A stretch of DNA of 64,000 nt, from the NCBI GenBank assembly GCA_025163595.1, contig CP104102.1:1-64000 (forward strand), written 5' to 3'. How positions within the stretch are numbered: the stretch's first letter is position 1; every line of letters begins with the position of its first letter. The notes beneath the pieces are model-generated. The model was not told the origin of the DNA. It did no database searches and was given only the letters and a program-made list of their open reading frames with translations. Source of the DNA: Phaeobacter sp. G2 (GTDB taxonomy: Bacteria > Pseudomonadota > Alphaproteobacteria > Rhodobacterales > Rhodobacteraceae). A program made the position numbers and the translations under genes. Shown here piece after piece: positions 1-8,386 of this stretch.

Positions 1-1
1 A

Positions 2-1543
2 CTTCGCAACGAGCAGGGACTGAACGTCCGGGGCTATGACAGCGCCAGTGACGTTGGCGGCACCTGGTGGTGGAACCGATATCCCGGTGCGCTGTCGGAC
101 ACGGAAAGCTATGTCTACCGCTATTCTTTTGACAAAGAGTTGCTTCAAAAAGGCCGCTGGAAAACGCGGTATCTGACCCAGCCCGAGATCCTCGAATACA
201 TGAACGAGGTGGCGGATCATCTCGATCTCCGACGCAGCTACAAGTTCGACACCAAGGTGGACGGCGCGCACTATAATGAAAAAACCGGTCTCTGGAACGT
301 GATCACTGATAGTGGTGAGACAGTTACCGCCAAATACCTTGTCACTGGCCTCGGTCTCTTGTCCGCAACGAATGTTCCAAAATTCAAGGGCATCGATGAT
401 TTCAAAGGCCGTATCTTACACACAGGTGCCTGGCCCGACGGCGTGGACTTGAGCAACAAACGCGTGGGCATTATTGGCACTGGCTCGACCGGTGTGCAGG
501 TTATTACAGCAACGGCACCAGTTGCAAAACACCTGACTGTTTTTCAGCGCTCTGCACAATATGTCGTGCCGATTGGGAACACCCCGCAAGACGATGCTAC
601 CATCGCAGAGCAAAAGGCAAACTACGATAGTATCTGGAATCAAGTGAAGAATTCTGTTGTGGCCTTCGGCTTCGAAGAAAGCGTCAAGCCCGCCGAAACC
701 GCCTCCCCCGAAGAACGGGAGCGGGTCTTCGAAGCCGCCTGGCAGCGCGGCGGTGGTTTCTATTTCATGTTTGGCACCTTTTGCGATATTGCGACCAGCC
801 AAGTGGCCAATGATGCGGCCGCTGACTTCATCAAGGGCAAAATCAAGAAAATCGTGAAGGACCCCAAGGTCGCAGAGAAACTGACGCCGAAGGACCTTTA
901 CGCCAAGCGCCCGCTTTGCGGAAACAACTATTACGAGGTCTACAACCGAGACAACGTGACCCTCGCCGACGTTAAGGCCGATCCGATCGCAGAGTTCACT
1001 CCGAACGGCATACGTCTCGAAAGCGGCGAGGAGCATGAGCTTGACATCGTAATCTTTGCCACTGGCTTCGATGCGGTCGACGGCAATTACGTCAAAATGG
1101 ACCTCCGCGGACGCGGAGGCGTGACCATGCGCGACACTTGGAAGGAAGGCCCGCTCGGTTACCTCGGCATGATGGAGGTCGATTTCCCGAACTTCTTCAT
1201 GATCCTTGGCCCTAATGGCCCCTTCACCAACCTGCCCCCCAGCATTGAGACGCAAGTCGAATGGATCGCTGACACGATTTGCACGATGGAAGAAGAGGGG
1301 TTTCGAAATGTGGAGCCAACCGTGGAAGCGCGCGATGCTTGGGTTCGCACCTGTCGTGAAATCGCCGACATGACACTCTTCCCCAAAGCTGAAAGCTGGA
1401 TCTTCGGCGCAAATATCCCCGGAAAGAAGAATGCAGTAATGTTCTACATGGCCGGGATTGGCAATTACCGAAATGCCATTAATGCAGTGAAGGAGGAAGG
1501 TTATACATCCCTGATCCGCAACCGCACTGCCGAGAAGGTGTAA
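2..1543 (+). CDS. Baeyer-Villiger flavin monooxygenase, 5' end outside window
   Basis: Partial FAD/NADPH monooxygenase that would insert oxygen into a cyclic ketone to give a lactone. The reading frame is open from base 2, so the N-terminal FAD-binding GxGxxG lies upstream of the window. Visible are GTWWWNRYPGALSD near nt 59-100, the family fingerprint FxGxxxHTxxWP as FKGRILHTGAWP near nt 401-436, directly followed by the second Rossmann motif GIIGTGSTGVQ, and a C-terminal ATGFD near nt 1060. These point to the cyclohexanone/cyclopentanone monooxygenase group. A dehydrogenase follows 72 bp downstream, consistent with an alcohol-to-ketone-to-lactone route. The exact ring size of the substrate cannot be read from sequence. 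Confidence 0.93.
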   Translation, partial: LRNEQGLNVRGYDSASDVGGTWWWNRYPGALSDTESYVYRYSFDKELLQKGRWKTRYLTQPEILEYMNEVADHLDLRRSYKFDTKVDGAHYNEKTGLWNVITDSGETVTAKYLVTGLGLLSATNVPKFKGIDDFKGRILHTGAWPDGVDLSNKRVGIIGTGSTGVQVITATAPVAKHLTVFQRSAQYVVPIGNTPQDDATIAEQKANYDSIWNQVKNSVVAFGFEESVKPAETASPEERERVFEAAWQRGGGFYFMFGTFCDIATSQVANDAAADFIKGKIKKIVKDPKVAEKLTPKDLYAKRPLCGNNYYEVYNRDNVTLADVKADPIAEFTPNGIRLESGEEHELDIVIFATGFDAVDGNYVKMDLRGRGGVTMRDTWKEGPLGYLGMMEVDFPNFFMILGPNGPFTNLPPSIETQVEWIADTICTMEEEGFRNVEPTVEARDAWVRTCREIADMTLFPKAESWIFGANIPGKKNAVMFYMAGIGNYRNAINAVKEEGYTSLIRNRTAEKV

Positions 1544-1615
1544 AGAATTCCGCCGGGCATCAAGAATCCCCGGCGGAACCAATTAAATTTGTTCATGAAA
1601 ACTAGGGAGAGAGAT

Positions 1616-2371
1616 TTGGGAAGGGTATTCGGAAAAGTCGCACTGGTAACAGGTGGAGCGATGGGCATGGGAAAAGCCCATTGTGAAACGCTGGCACGTG
1701 AAGGTGCGCATGTATTTGTAACCGACCGTGACACGGAAGCGGCTGAAAGCGTAGTGAAAGGTATCATTGAAGCCGGAGGGAAGGCGGAATTCATTCAACA
1801 TGACGTGACGCTTGAAGAAGATTGGAAGAATGTCATCTCTACGGTGCAATCAAGTGCTGGTCGGCTTGATGTGCTAGTGAACAACGCTGGCATTCTCATT
1901 CTTAAGCCGCTCCACGAAACCTCGCCTGACGAATTTGACATGACGTTCAACGTCAATGTACGCGGTATTTATCTCGGCATCCGAGCCGCGGTTCCATTGA
2001 TGAAAGAGGCCGAAAAGGCATCTATTATCAATATTTCTTCAATCTATGGGATTGTTGGAGCCGCTTCGGCGGGAGCCTACATTGGATCCAAAGGCGCCGT
2101 ACGGATGTTGACGAAATCCTGCGCAGTCGACCTGGCTGAAAGTGGCATACGCGTGAATTCGATCCATCCCGGTGTCATCGATACTCCCATGACAAAAGAT
2201 CTGCTACACGCCGACGAAGTTACCCGGCAGGCAATTCTGGGGGCGACGCTGCTCAAGCGACCAAGCAAACCTGAAGAGGTTTCGAATGCGGTCCTGTTCC
2301 TCGCATCGGATGAGTCATCGTTCGTTCACGGAGCAGAGATTGTAGTAGATGGCGGTTATACTGCGAATTGA
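1616..2371 (+). CDS. short-chain dehydrogenase/reductase, probable cyclic alcohol dehydrogenase
   Basis: Classical SDR of about 250 residues. It has the NAD(P) motif TGGAMGMG near the N-terminus, VNNAG, a catalytic Ser in NISSIYG and YIGSK (YxxxK), and ends in the usual VDGGYTAN. Next to a Baeyer-Villiger monooxygenase, oxidation of a cyclic alcohol to the ketone is the likely role (ChnA/CpnA type), by inference. I place the start at TTG 1616, because AGGGAGAGAG lies just upstream and the protein then begins LGRVFGKVALVTGG like its relatives. In-frame ATG 1595 and TTG 1589 are alternatives. The gene looks less GC-rich than the etf genes that follow. Confidence 0.9.
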   Translation: MGRVFGKVALVTGGAMGMGKAHCETLAREGAHVFVTDRDTEAAESVVKGIIEAGGKAEFIQHDVTLEEDWKNVISTVQSSAGRLDVLVNNAGILILKPLHETSPDEFDMTFNVNVRGIYLGIRAAVPLMKEAEKASIINISSIYGIVGAASAGAYIGSKGAVRMLTKSCAVDLAESGIRVNSIHPGVIDTPMTKDLLHADEVTRQAILGATLLKRPSKPEEVSNAVLFLASDESSFVHGAEIVVDGGYTAN

Positions 2372-2387
2372 CAGGGACCCATCCCGA

Positions 2388-2414
2388 GTAACGGCTCGGA
2401 ATCCGGGCCGTTAC
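2388..2414 (+). terminator. hairpin between SDR and etfB
   Basis: GTAACGGC and GCCGTTAC form a perfect 8-bp stem around an 11-nt loop, 17 nt after the SDR stop. There is no clean T-run directly after it (ATTTTG appears only later), so it may be a weak terminator or an mRNA-stabilising stem. Confidence 0.45.
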
Positions 2415-2447
2415 CACCATTGCAAATTTTGAAAACGATAAAAGCCA

Positions 2448-3206
2448 ATGAAAATAATTGCGCCTATAAAACGCCTAATTGACCACAACGTGAAGGTTCG
2501 CGTTAAGGCGGACGGGAGCGGAGTTGATCTCGCGAATGTGAAGATGTCGATGAACCCGTTCGACGAGATTGCGGTCGAAGAGGCGATCCGGCTGAAGGAA
2601 GCGGGCAAGGCGGACGAGGTTGTCGTCGTCTCGATCGGCGTGAAGCAGGCGCAGGAAACGCTGCGCACGGCGCTGGCGATGGGCGCGGATCGGGCGATCC
2701 TGGTTGTGGCCCCTGACGACGTGCACCAGGACATCGAGCCGCTGGCCGTGGCCAAGATCCTGAAGGCCGTGATCGACGCCGAGGCGCCGGGCCTGGTGAT
2801 CGCGGGCAAGCAGGCGATCGACAACGACATGAACGCGACCGGCCAGATGCTGGCGGCGCTGCTGGGCTGGGGTCAGGCGACCTATGCCTCGGAACTGGCG
2901 ATCGAAGGCGATAGCGCCGTCGTGACCCGCGAAGTGGACGGCGGGTTGCAGACCGTCAAGGTGAAGCTGCCGGCGATCGTCACCGCCGACCTGCGCCTGA
3001 ACGAGCCGCGCTACGCCTCGCTGCCCAACATCATGAAAGCCAAGAAGAAACCGCTGGACGAGAAGACCGCCGCCGATTTCGGCGTCGATGTCACGCCGCG
3101 TCTGACCGTCGTCAAGACGGCAGAGCCCGCCGCGCGCTCGGCCGGGGAAATGGTTGGCTCGGTCGACGAGCTGGTGTCGAAGCTGAAAGAAAAGGGGATC
3201 GTGTAA
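2448..3206 (+). CDS. etfB: electron transfer flavoprotein beta subunit
   Basis: 252-residue EtfB. With EtfA it forms the FAD/AMP heterodimer that carries electrons from acyl-CoA dehydrogenases to ETF-ubiquinone oxidoreductase. Diagnostic stretches are [29 protein letters not shown] and the AMP-binding [17 protein letters not shown] region. The stop overlaps the etfA start (TAATG). The first 60-80 nt are visibly AT-richer and more divergent ([14 protein letters not shown]) than the rest, which looks like a typical Rhodobacterales housekeeping etfB. A recombinational join is possible. In this cluster it would serve beta-oxidation of the ring-opened acid. Confidence 0.96.
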   Translation: MKIIAPIKRLIDHNVKVRVKADGSGVDLANVKMSMNPFDEIAVEEAIRLKEAGKADEVVVVSIGVKQAQETLRTALAMGADRAILVVAPDDVHQDIEPLAVAKILKAVIDAEAPGLVIAGKQAIDNDMNATGQMLAALLGWGQATYASELAIEGDSAVVTREVDGGLQTVKVKLPAIVTADLRLNEPRYASLPNIMKAKKKPLDEKTAADFGVDVTPRLTVVKTAEPAARSAGEMVGSVDELVSKLKEKGIV

Positions 3207-4132
3207 TGGCTGTTCTTCTCCTTGCAGAAATCGCCGGTGGTGCACTGGCGCTGGACGCCACCGCCAAGGCGGTGACCGCTGCCAAATCGCTGGGCGATGT
3301 GACCGTTCTGGTTGCGGGCCCCGCTGCCGCAGGCGAGGCCGCGTCGAAGATCGACGGCGTGGCAAAGGTTCTGGTGGCGGATGATGCCGCCTATGCCAAC
3401 GGCCTGGCCGAGCCGGTCGCCGATCTGGTGGTCAGCCTGGCAGGCAATTATGAACATATCGTTGCTCCGTCCACGGCAAGCGCGAAAAACATCCTGCCGC
3501 GCGTGGCCGCGCTGCTGGACGTGATGGTTCTGTCGGACGTGACCGCGGTCGTGGACGGTGCCACGTTTGAGCGCCCGATCTACGCGGGCAACGCGATGCA
3601 GACCGTAAAGTCCAACGATTCCAAGAAGGTACTGACCGTCCGCACCACCGCCTTCGACGCGGCGGGCCAGGGTGGCGCAGCTGCCGTGGAAGCCATCGCA
3701 GCCGCCGGCAACGCGGGCCTGAGCGAATGGGTCGAGGACAAGGTCGCGGCGTCGGATCGCCCGGAACTGACCTCGGCCAAGATCGTGGTCTCGGGTGGCC
3801 GCGGCGTCGGGTCTGAGGAAAATTTCCAGATTATTGAAGCACTTGCGGACAAGCTGGGCGCCGCCGTCGGCGCATCCCGCGCGGCTGTGGACAGTGGCTT
3901 TGCGCCCAACGACTGGCAGGTCGGCCAGACCGGCAAGGTCGTGGCGCCCGAGCTGTACATCGCGGTCGGGATTTCCGGGGCAATTCAACACCTTGCGGGC
4001 ATGAAGGACTCGAAAGTCATCGTCGCCATCAACAAGGACGAAGAGGCCCCGATCTTCCAGGTCGCCGATTACGGCCTCGTCGCAGACCTGTTCGAAGCCG
4101 TCCCGGACCTGACAAAGGCACTCAAAGAATGA
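3206..4132 (+). CDS. etfA: electron transfer flavoprotein alpha subunit
   Basis: 308-residue EtfA, the FAD-binding subunit. The C-terminal FAD domain is intact: [44 protein letters not shown] and [19 protein letters not shown]. The ATG overlaps the etfB stop and the gene's own stop overlaps the thiolase ATG (ATGA at 4129-4132), so the three genes are translationally coupled. Its GC content and codon use match etfB rather than the flanking thiolase. Confidence 0.97.
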   Translation: MAVLLLAEIAGGALALDATAKAVTAAKSLGDVTVLVAGPAAAGEAASKIDGVAKVLVADDAAYANGLAEPVADLVVSLAGNYEHIVAPSTASAKNILPRVAALLDVMVLSDVTAVVDGATFERPIYAGNAMQTVKSNDSKKVLTVRTTAFDAAGQGGAAAVEAIAAAGNAGLSEWVEDKVAASDRPELTSAKIVVSGGRGVGSEENFQIIEALADKLGAAVGASRAAVDSGFAPNDWQVGQTGKVVAPELYIAVGISGAIQHLAGMKDSKVIVAINKDEEAPIFQVADYGLVADLFEAVPDLTKALKE

Positions 4133-5328
4133 CAAACGTCTATATCTGCGATTACATCCGCACACCAATCGGTCGCTATGGCGGCGCGCTTTCTTCTGTG
4201 CGAGCCGACGATCTTGGCGCAATCCCACTCAGGGCCTTGGCCAGCCGAAACCCGGGGCTAGATCTAGCAACCATTGACGAAGTGATTTTTGGCTGCGCCA
4301 ACCAAGCGGGAGAGGACAACCGTAATGTTGCTCGCATGTCGCTTCTACTAGCTGGATTTCCGGATTGTGTACCGGGGACAACAATGAATCGGTTGTGCGG
4401 GTCGGGCATGGATGCGATAATCACGGCCGCCCGCGCTATCAAATCAGGAGAGGCCGATCTCATTGTCGCAGGTGGTGTGGAAAGCATGTCGCGTGCTCCG
4501 TTTGTGATGCCAAAAGCTACAACAGTATTCTCGCGCGAGAATAGTGTGGAAGACACCACCATCGGCTGGCGCTTCGTCAATAGACTGATGAAGAGCCAAT
4601 ACGGCGTCGACAGTATGCCTGAAACGGCCGAAAACGTGGCTGAAGTCTTCGGCATCAACCGCGCCGACCAAGATGCTTTCGCCCTACATTCCCAGCAAAA
4701 GGCGAGCGTTGCTATGGCGAACGGTCGTTTGGCCCGTGAAATTGTCCCGGTAGAGATTCCTCAGCGAAAGGGGGAGCCAAAGATCGTCGTACAGGATGAA
4801 CACCCTCGCGCGAGTACGACTTTGGAAGCGCTCGCCCAACTGAAAACTTTCGTAAAAGCGGATGGCACGGTAACCGCAGGGAATTCTTCAGGCGTGAACG
4901 ATGGTGCCGCAGCATTGATCCTTGCCACCAGCGACGTCGCAAAAAAATTTGGCCTCACGCCGGTCGCAAGGGTCTTGGGCGGCGCAACCGCCGGCGTTGC
5001 ACCGCGCATCATGGGTTTCGGGCCGGCACCGGCGTCGAAAAAGCTGATGGCGCGACTTGGACTGAAACAAGAAGACTTCTCGGTGATCGAACTTAACGAA
5101 GCCTTTGCTTCGCAGGGTCTGGCCACACTACGGCACCTGGGGATCGCGGATGATGATGCCCGCGTGAACCCAAACGGCGGCGCTATTGCTCTCGGCCATC
5201 CGCTTGGCATGTCGGGTGCCCGCATCACCGGCTCAGCGATGCTGGACCTCAAACCTGGAGAAAAGTCGTTGTCGACCATGTGTATTGGCGTGGGACAGGG
5301 AATTGCAATCGCACTCGAAGCTGTCTGA
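4129..5328 (+). CDS. pcaF: thiolase, 3-oxoadipyl-CoA thiolase (PcaF) type
   Basis: 399-residue thiolase II that cleaves 3-oxoacyl-CoA with CoA. The active-site Cys lies in [10 protein letters not shown] (about residue 90), followed by [13 protein letters not shown], the NEAFA motif, [16 protein letters not shown] (His) and the C-terminal Cys in CIGVGQG. The N-terminal [19 protein letters not shown] and the ending [13 protein letters not shown] are characteristic of PcaF/PaaJ rather than PhaA. It would release succinyl-CoA and acetyl-CoA from 3-oxoadipyl-CoA, the end of an adipate route from cyclohexanone. It is coupled to etfA by ATGA and is less GC-rich than etfBA. Confidence 0.88.
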   Translation: MTNVYICDYIRTPIGRYGGALSSVRADDLGAIPLRALASRNPGLDLATIDEVIFGCANQAGEDNRNVARMSLLLAGFPDCVPGTTMNRLCGSGMDAIITAARAIKSGEADLIVAGGVESMSRAPFVMPKATTVFSRENSVEDTTIGWRFVNRLMKSQYGVDSMPETAENVAEVFGINRADQDAFALHSQQKASVAMANGRLAREIVPVEIPQRKGEPKIVVQDEHPRASTTLEALAQLKTFVKADGTVTAGNSSGVNDGAAALILATSDVAKKFGLTPVARVLGGATAGVAPRIMGFGPAPASKKLMARLGLKQEDFSVIELNEAFASQGLATLRHLGIADDDARVNPNGGAIALGHPLGMSGARITGSAMLDLKPGEKSLSTMCIGVGQGIAIALEAV

Positions 5329-5651
5329 GGTGCCGTGACAGCCTAAAAATTACCATAATCATGATTACGCGATTATTGGTCGACCCCAAATTTTCCGTGT
5401 AGAATTCGCCCTCTACCACCTCCCTGTGGGCGATACCCTGGCGGTACCGGAACCTCTCTCCGGTGCCGCCCTTTCCTGAAAGAACGATTGAACGGCCCAT
5501 AATGTTTGCGAGACGGATCATCACGTGACCTGCGTTTCGGCAGGCATTCCATTCCGGCGATCTCGCGCCATCCCAAGATTTCTTCTCTGCACTTCCGAAT
5601 GTAACATATATCGCGTGGCGATATTTCGCGCATCGTGTCCGTTTCAACGGC
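5329..5651 (+). other. intergenic region between catabolic cluster and XRE gene
   Basis: About 320 bp in which I see no convincing gene. It holds the 12-bp palindrome TAATCATGATTA near 5355 and, close to the next gene, an operator-like palindrome (listed separately). It appears to be the boundary between the catabolic block and the conjugation block. Confidence 0.5.
5608..5624. promoter_or_regulatory. palindromic operator-like site upstream of XRE gene
   Basis: ATATCGCGTGGCGATAT is a perfect 7-bp inverted repeat around GTG, 27 bp upstream of the XRE start. The position suits autoregulation by that HTH protein. Its assignment is inference. Confidence 0.5.
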
Positions 5652-5861
5652 ATGAACTTGCGGGACCGTGTAGCACTAAACATCCAGGAATTGAGACGCG
5701 CCCGCGGCCTCAGCCAGGAGGAGCTTGCTCATCGGGCCGATGTGAGTCGCGGCCATATGGGCAAGCTCGAGAACGCCAAGTTCGCGGCCTCCCTCGACCT
5801 TCTCGAACGTATCGCCAAAGCACTGAACGTAGATCCAGCAGAGCTCTTCACAAAACGCTAG
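5652..5861 (+). CDS. small XRE-family HTH regulator
   Basis: 69-residue single-domain Cro/C1-type helix-turn-helix protein. Helices 2-3 are LSQEELAHRADVSRGHMGKLE and the end is the usual LNVDPAELF. The length is that of controller or antitoxin-like regulators made of only an HTH. No obvious Shine-Dalgarno precedes the ATG. A perfect palindrome lies just upstream and may be its operator. It stands at the left edge of the conjugation genes and may govern them. Confidence 0.85.
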   Translation: MNLRDRVALNIQELRRARGLSQEELAHRADVSRGHMGKLENAKFAASLDLLERIAKALNVDPAELFTKR

Positions 5862-5937
5862 CCAGTTTTTGCCAGCCCCTGATGCGTCCTGGAGCGGAAC
5901 GTCTCAAGAGGTAGTCAAATGGAGTGCAGAGAGTTCG

Positions 5938-6138
5938 ATGGGTAAGAAGAAGACAGGCTGGCCCTTCCAGAACGGGTTTCTGAACGACGGTGCGCAGGAG
6001 ATTCACCTGTTCACCGATTACCGTTGGAATGATGGCTCGGTGAGCCGCCGCTGGCATGTCGATCCAGAACGCTTTGATGCTTGTCTGGTCGAGCTTCGCC
6101 CAGTTTCCCTGAAGGCATCAGACCGTTCGGATCAGTAG
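5938..6138 (+). CDS. hypothetical 66-residue protein
   Basis: Small soluble protein with no family I recognise. It starts MGKKKTGWPFQNG and contains HLFTDYRWNDGSVSRRWHVDPERFD. The start at 5938 is the natural ATG; an upstream in-frame extension to 5869 exists but reads like non-coding sequence. Its 3' end overlaps the end of the convergent secreted-protein gene by 7 nt. Accessory role beside the transfer genes is only inferred from position. Confidence 0.6.
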   Translation: MGKKKTGWPFQNGFLNDGAQEIHLFTDYRWNDGSVSRRWHVDPERFDACLVELRPVSLKASDRSDQ

Positions 6139-6710
6139 GAGAACCACTCCGAGTGGCCCATGTTGCCCTCGTAGTCGCCGTATTCAACCATGATACTGCG
6201 CAAATAGAAGTACGAGGAACCTCCGCCGGTCGGATAGGCGATCTCCTGACCGCCTTCCGATACGAATGCCTCGGGCCAGGGCGTGTGGGATCGGTAGACC
6301 CGCTGGATGTACCGGCAGGTGCGGTTCTCTCGGTCGCAGGAACGGAGAGACCAGTCCCAATACTGTTCACCTCCCCTTTCTCTATAGGCTTGACCGGTGA
6401 ACCAGATCACATGGGTGCGGTTCAGCCATTCGTATTCGGGCAGAGTGGTGTCGAGCTCGCCCTCCCCGCCGGGCCCGCCCAGCTCGACCGGCACATGTGC
6501 GAAGGTGCAGACCCCGAAGGGCGGCAGGCTCGGCCAGGGCGTGATGCGGCGGATCATAGTGCGATAGGCCCGTGCACAGACTGCGCTCGGGGGGAAGCCG
6601 CCAGCCATGCAGAGCATGATGGCGCAGTCGATGTCATAGGCCTGCGCCTTCCCCGGGGCTCCGAACACCGCCATCACCCCCATCGCCGCTGCCATCGCCT
6701 GTCGCTTCAT
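6132..6710 (-). CDS. secreted Cys-containing protein, unknown function
   Basis: 192 residues. It begins MKRQAMAAAMGVMAVFGAPGKAQA, a signal peptide with an AxA cleavage site, followed by DIDCAIMLCMAGGFPPS and further Cys residues (CARAY, GVCTFA, LRSCDRENRTCRY), which suggests disulfides in the periplasm. GGGAGAG sits before ATG 6710, which I prefer over the upstream TTG 6725. It is the only minus-strand gene beside the VirB cluster. Proteins of this look occur next to T4SS loci, but I cannot assign a function. Confidence 0.7.
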   Translation of the reverse strand: MKRQAMAAAMGVMAVFGAPGKAQAYDIDCAIMLCMAGGFPPSAVCARAYRTMIRRITPWPSLPPFGVCTFAHVPVELGGPGGEGELDTTLPEYEWLNRTHVIWFTGQAYRERGGEQYWDWSLRSCDRENRTCRYIQRVYRSHTPWPEAFVSEGGQEIAYPTGGGSSYFYLRSIMVEYGDYEGNMGHSEWFSY

Positions 6711-6842
6711 GTCGCTCTCCCGCAAAAGTTGCGCAGACTATCGTGCAATATGTATTTATCTGCAATATGTCGTATTGACTCCATATGACTTTATGGATTT
6801 AAGCGCAGGAAGTAGAAGGGCTCTCGTGGGGAGAGTCCGAAC

Positions 6843-7157
6843 ATGCCGATAGCGCGCAACCAGATCCTGATCACCATCGATGGTGTCAAAGACCTGTCCG
6901 AACAGGGCATCGCGTTCCGCTGCCGGTATGAACTCGTGGGGTTCACGGACGATGGCAAGCCGCGCTACCAGTGCATCTACCTGCGCGAGGGTGAGCCGGA
7001 AGCCATTCTGGTCTCGACCCGGATCACCCCGCACGGGCCTGAGCCGCGGTATTTCAACATATGGCCAGGGCTCTTCAAACATCATCTCGAGTTCGGTGAC
7101 GGGCGCGATCTGCGCTTTGGTCCTGACTACAGCATCACCCTCGAGGAGCGCGGCTGA
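6843..7157 (+). CDS. hypothetical 104-residue protein before virB1
   Basis: Soluble protein starting [17 protein letters not shown], with no signal peptide or recognised domain. GGGGAGAG precedes the ATG at a good distance. Its last 62 nt overlap the predicted GTG start of the transglycosylase gene, so it looks like the first gene of the VirB transcription unit. The opposite-strand open frame across the same bases lacks these signals. Confidence 0.6.
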   Translation: MPIARNQILITIDGVKDLSEQGIAFRCRYELVGFTDDGKPRYQCIYLREGEPEAILVSTRITPHGPEPRYFNIWPGLFKHHLEFGDGRDLRFGPDYSITLEERG

Positions 7158-7794
7158 CGTTATCGCCTTCGGCCGCGACGGCACAGCCCGGACTTCGGGC
7201 TGGACCTTTCACGGTGAGCGCCCTGCCTGGGCTGGTTTGGAACATAGCGCTGAAGCCGAGGTCGTTCTGGCCTCGTTGGACGCCACGCCGCCTTCCAGTC
7301 GCGACGACACCCTCTCCCTGATCCGCACGACTGCCGTCCGCCACCAGGGGAACCGTGCCCTGCGGCAGGTCAGCCTTGATGCGGACGACTGGCAAATTCT
7401 GTTCCGCGCCCTGGTCGAGGCTGAAAGCAGCTACAACCCGACCGCCGTCAGCCCCAAGGGCGCTTATGGTTTGGGCCAACTGATGCCGGACACGGCCCGC
7501 AGCCTCGGGGTCGATCCGTACGATCCTTCCCAAAACTTAGACGGCGCGGCGCGCTACCTGCTCGCGCAGCTCGCCACGTTCAAGGACTTCGACTTGGCGC
7601 TGGCAGCCTACAACGCCGGGCCGCATCGCGTGGTCGAATATTCCGGTATCCCACCCTTCGCCGAGACCCGCGACTACATCGCGCGCATCCACCGGATCCG
7701 CTCCCGGCTTGCAGGTACGCCTGTTTCCGCGCCGGACATCCGTGTTGCCGACCGGGAGCCTGCCCGCGCACCGGCCCTCATCGAACTTCAGTAA
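7096..7794 (+). CDS. virB1: VirB1-like lytic transglycosylase
   Basis: SLT-domain muramidase that opens peptidoglycan for assembly of the secretion channel. The catalytic Glu lies in [19 protein letters not shown], followed by [11 protein letters not shown] and [13 protein letters not shown]. The open frame has no ATG near the domain. GTG 7096 is chosen because it yields a signal-peptide-like start ([19 protein letters not shown]) and a 232-residue protein. It overlaps the previous gene by 62 nt. Position directly before virB2 fits VirB1. Confidence 0.85.
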   Translation: MTGAICALVLTTASPSRSAADVIAFGRDGTARTSGWTFHGERPAWAGLEHSAEAEVVLASLDATPPSSRDDTLSLIRTTAVRHQGNRALRQVSLDADDWQILFRALVEAESSYNPTAVSPKGAYGLGQLMPDTARSLGVDPYDPSQNLDGAARYLLAQLATFKDFDLALAAYNAGPHRVVEYSGIPPFAETRDYIARIHRIRSRLAGTPVSAPDIRVADREPARAPALIELQ

Positions 7795-7810
7795 AACAAG
7801 GGAACTTCGC

Positions 7811-8092
7811 ATGCTTCGACATCGCCTCAGCCGCCTCTTGCCTGTAGCCACAACCCTGGCGGCTTTCGCAACGCCCGCCCTCGCGCAGGACTTGTCACCC
7901 ATCCAGACCATGCTGGAAACCGTCGAGGCGGCGCTGACCGGTCCCATCGGGATCGCGGTTGCCACACTCGCGGTCATCGGCACCGGTTTCATGTGCATGA
8001 TGGGACGGCTGAACTGGGGCTGGTTCGCCTCGGTCATCATCGGGATCGTGCTGATCTTCTCGGCCGGCACCATCGTCGACGGCTTCTCCTGA
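7811..8092 (+). CDS. virB2: VirB2-like pilin
   Basis: 93 residues. It has a long signal peptide ending FATPALAQ and a mature part with two hydrophobic segments (TGPIGIAVATLAVIGTGF and WFASVIIGIVLIFSAGTIV), the standard TrbC/VirB2 pilin layout. ATG 7811 follows virB1 by 16 nt and virB3 starts 15 nt downstream. Confidence 0.88.
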   Translation: MLRHRLSRLLPVATTLAAFATPALAQDLSPIQTMLETVEAALTGPIGIAVATLAVIGTGFMCMMGRLNWGWFASVIIGIVLIFSAGTIVDGFS

Positions 8093-8107
8093 GAAGAGGC
8101 CAGAGCA

Positions 8108-8386
8108 GTGGCAGAACGATCCCCCCTCTTTCTCGGCCTCGCCCGTCCGCCCAAGTATCTGGGCCTCCCCGTCGGATACCTGGTGGTGCTGGCGACAGGG
8201 GTCGTTCTGCCATTCATCTGGACCAAATCGATGGTGTTCTTCCTGATCGGCCTTGTCGCCTATCCGATCCTCTGGTTCGTCGCCGACCGCGAGCCGCATT
8301 TCTTCGAGGTATTGCGCGTCTCTTATGGATCGGTGCGTTCGACGAAGAATCGGGCCCTGCATGGAGGGGACAGCTTTGGCGCTTGA
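8108..8386 (+). CDS. virB3: VirB3-like inner-membrane protein
   Basis: 92 residues with a GTG start. The short N-terminus FLGLARPPKYLGLPVGYL and two adjacent membrane spans are typical of VirB3, which associates with VirB4. The 3' end overlaps the virB4 start. Confidence 0.88.
   Translation: MAERSPLFLGLARPPKYLGLPVGYLVVLATGVVLPFIWTKSMVFFLIGLVAYPILWFVADREPHFFEVLRVSYGSVRSTKNRALHGGDSFGA

Noticed and set aside
416..1582. 388-codon open frame on the minus strand
   Set aside because: Antisense to the Baeyer-Villiger monooxygenase; lacks motifs and ribosome site.
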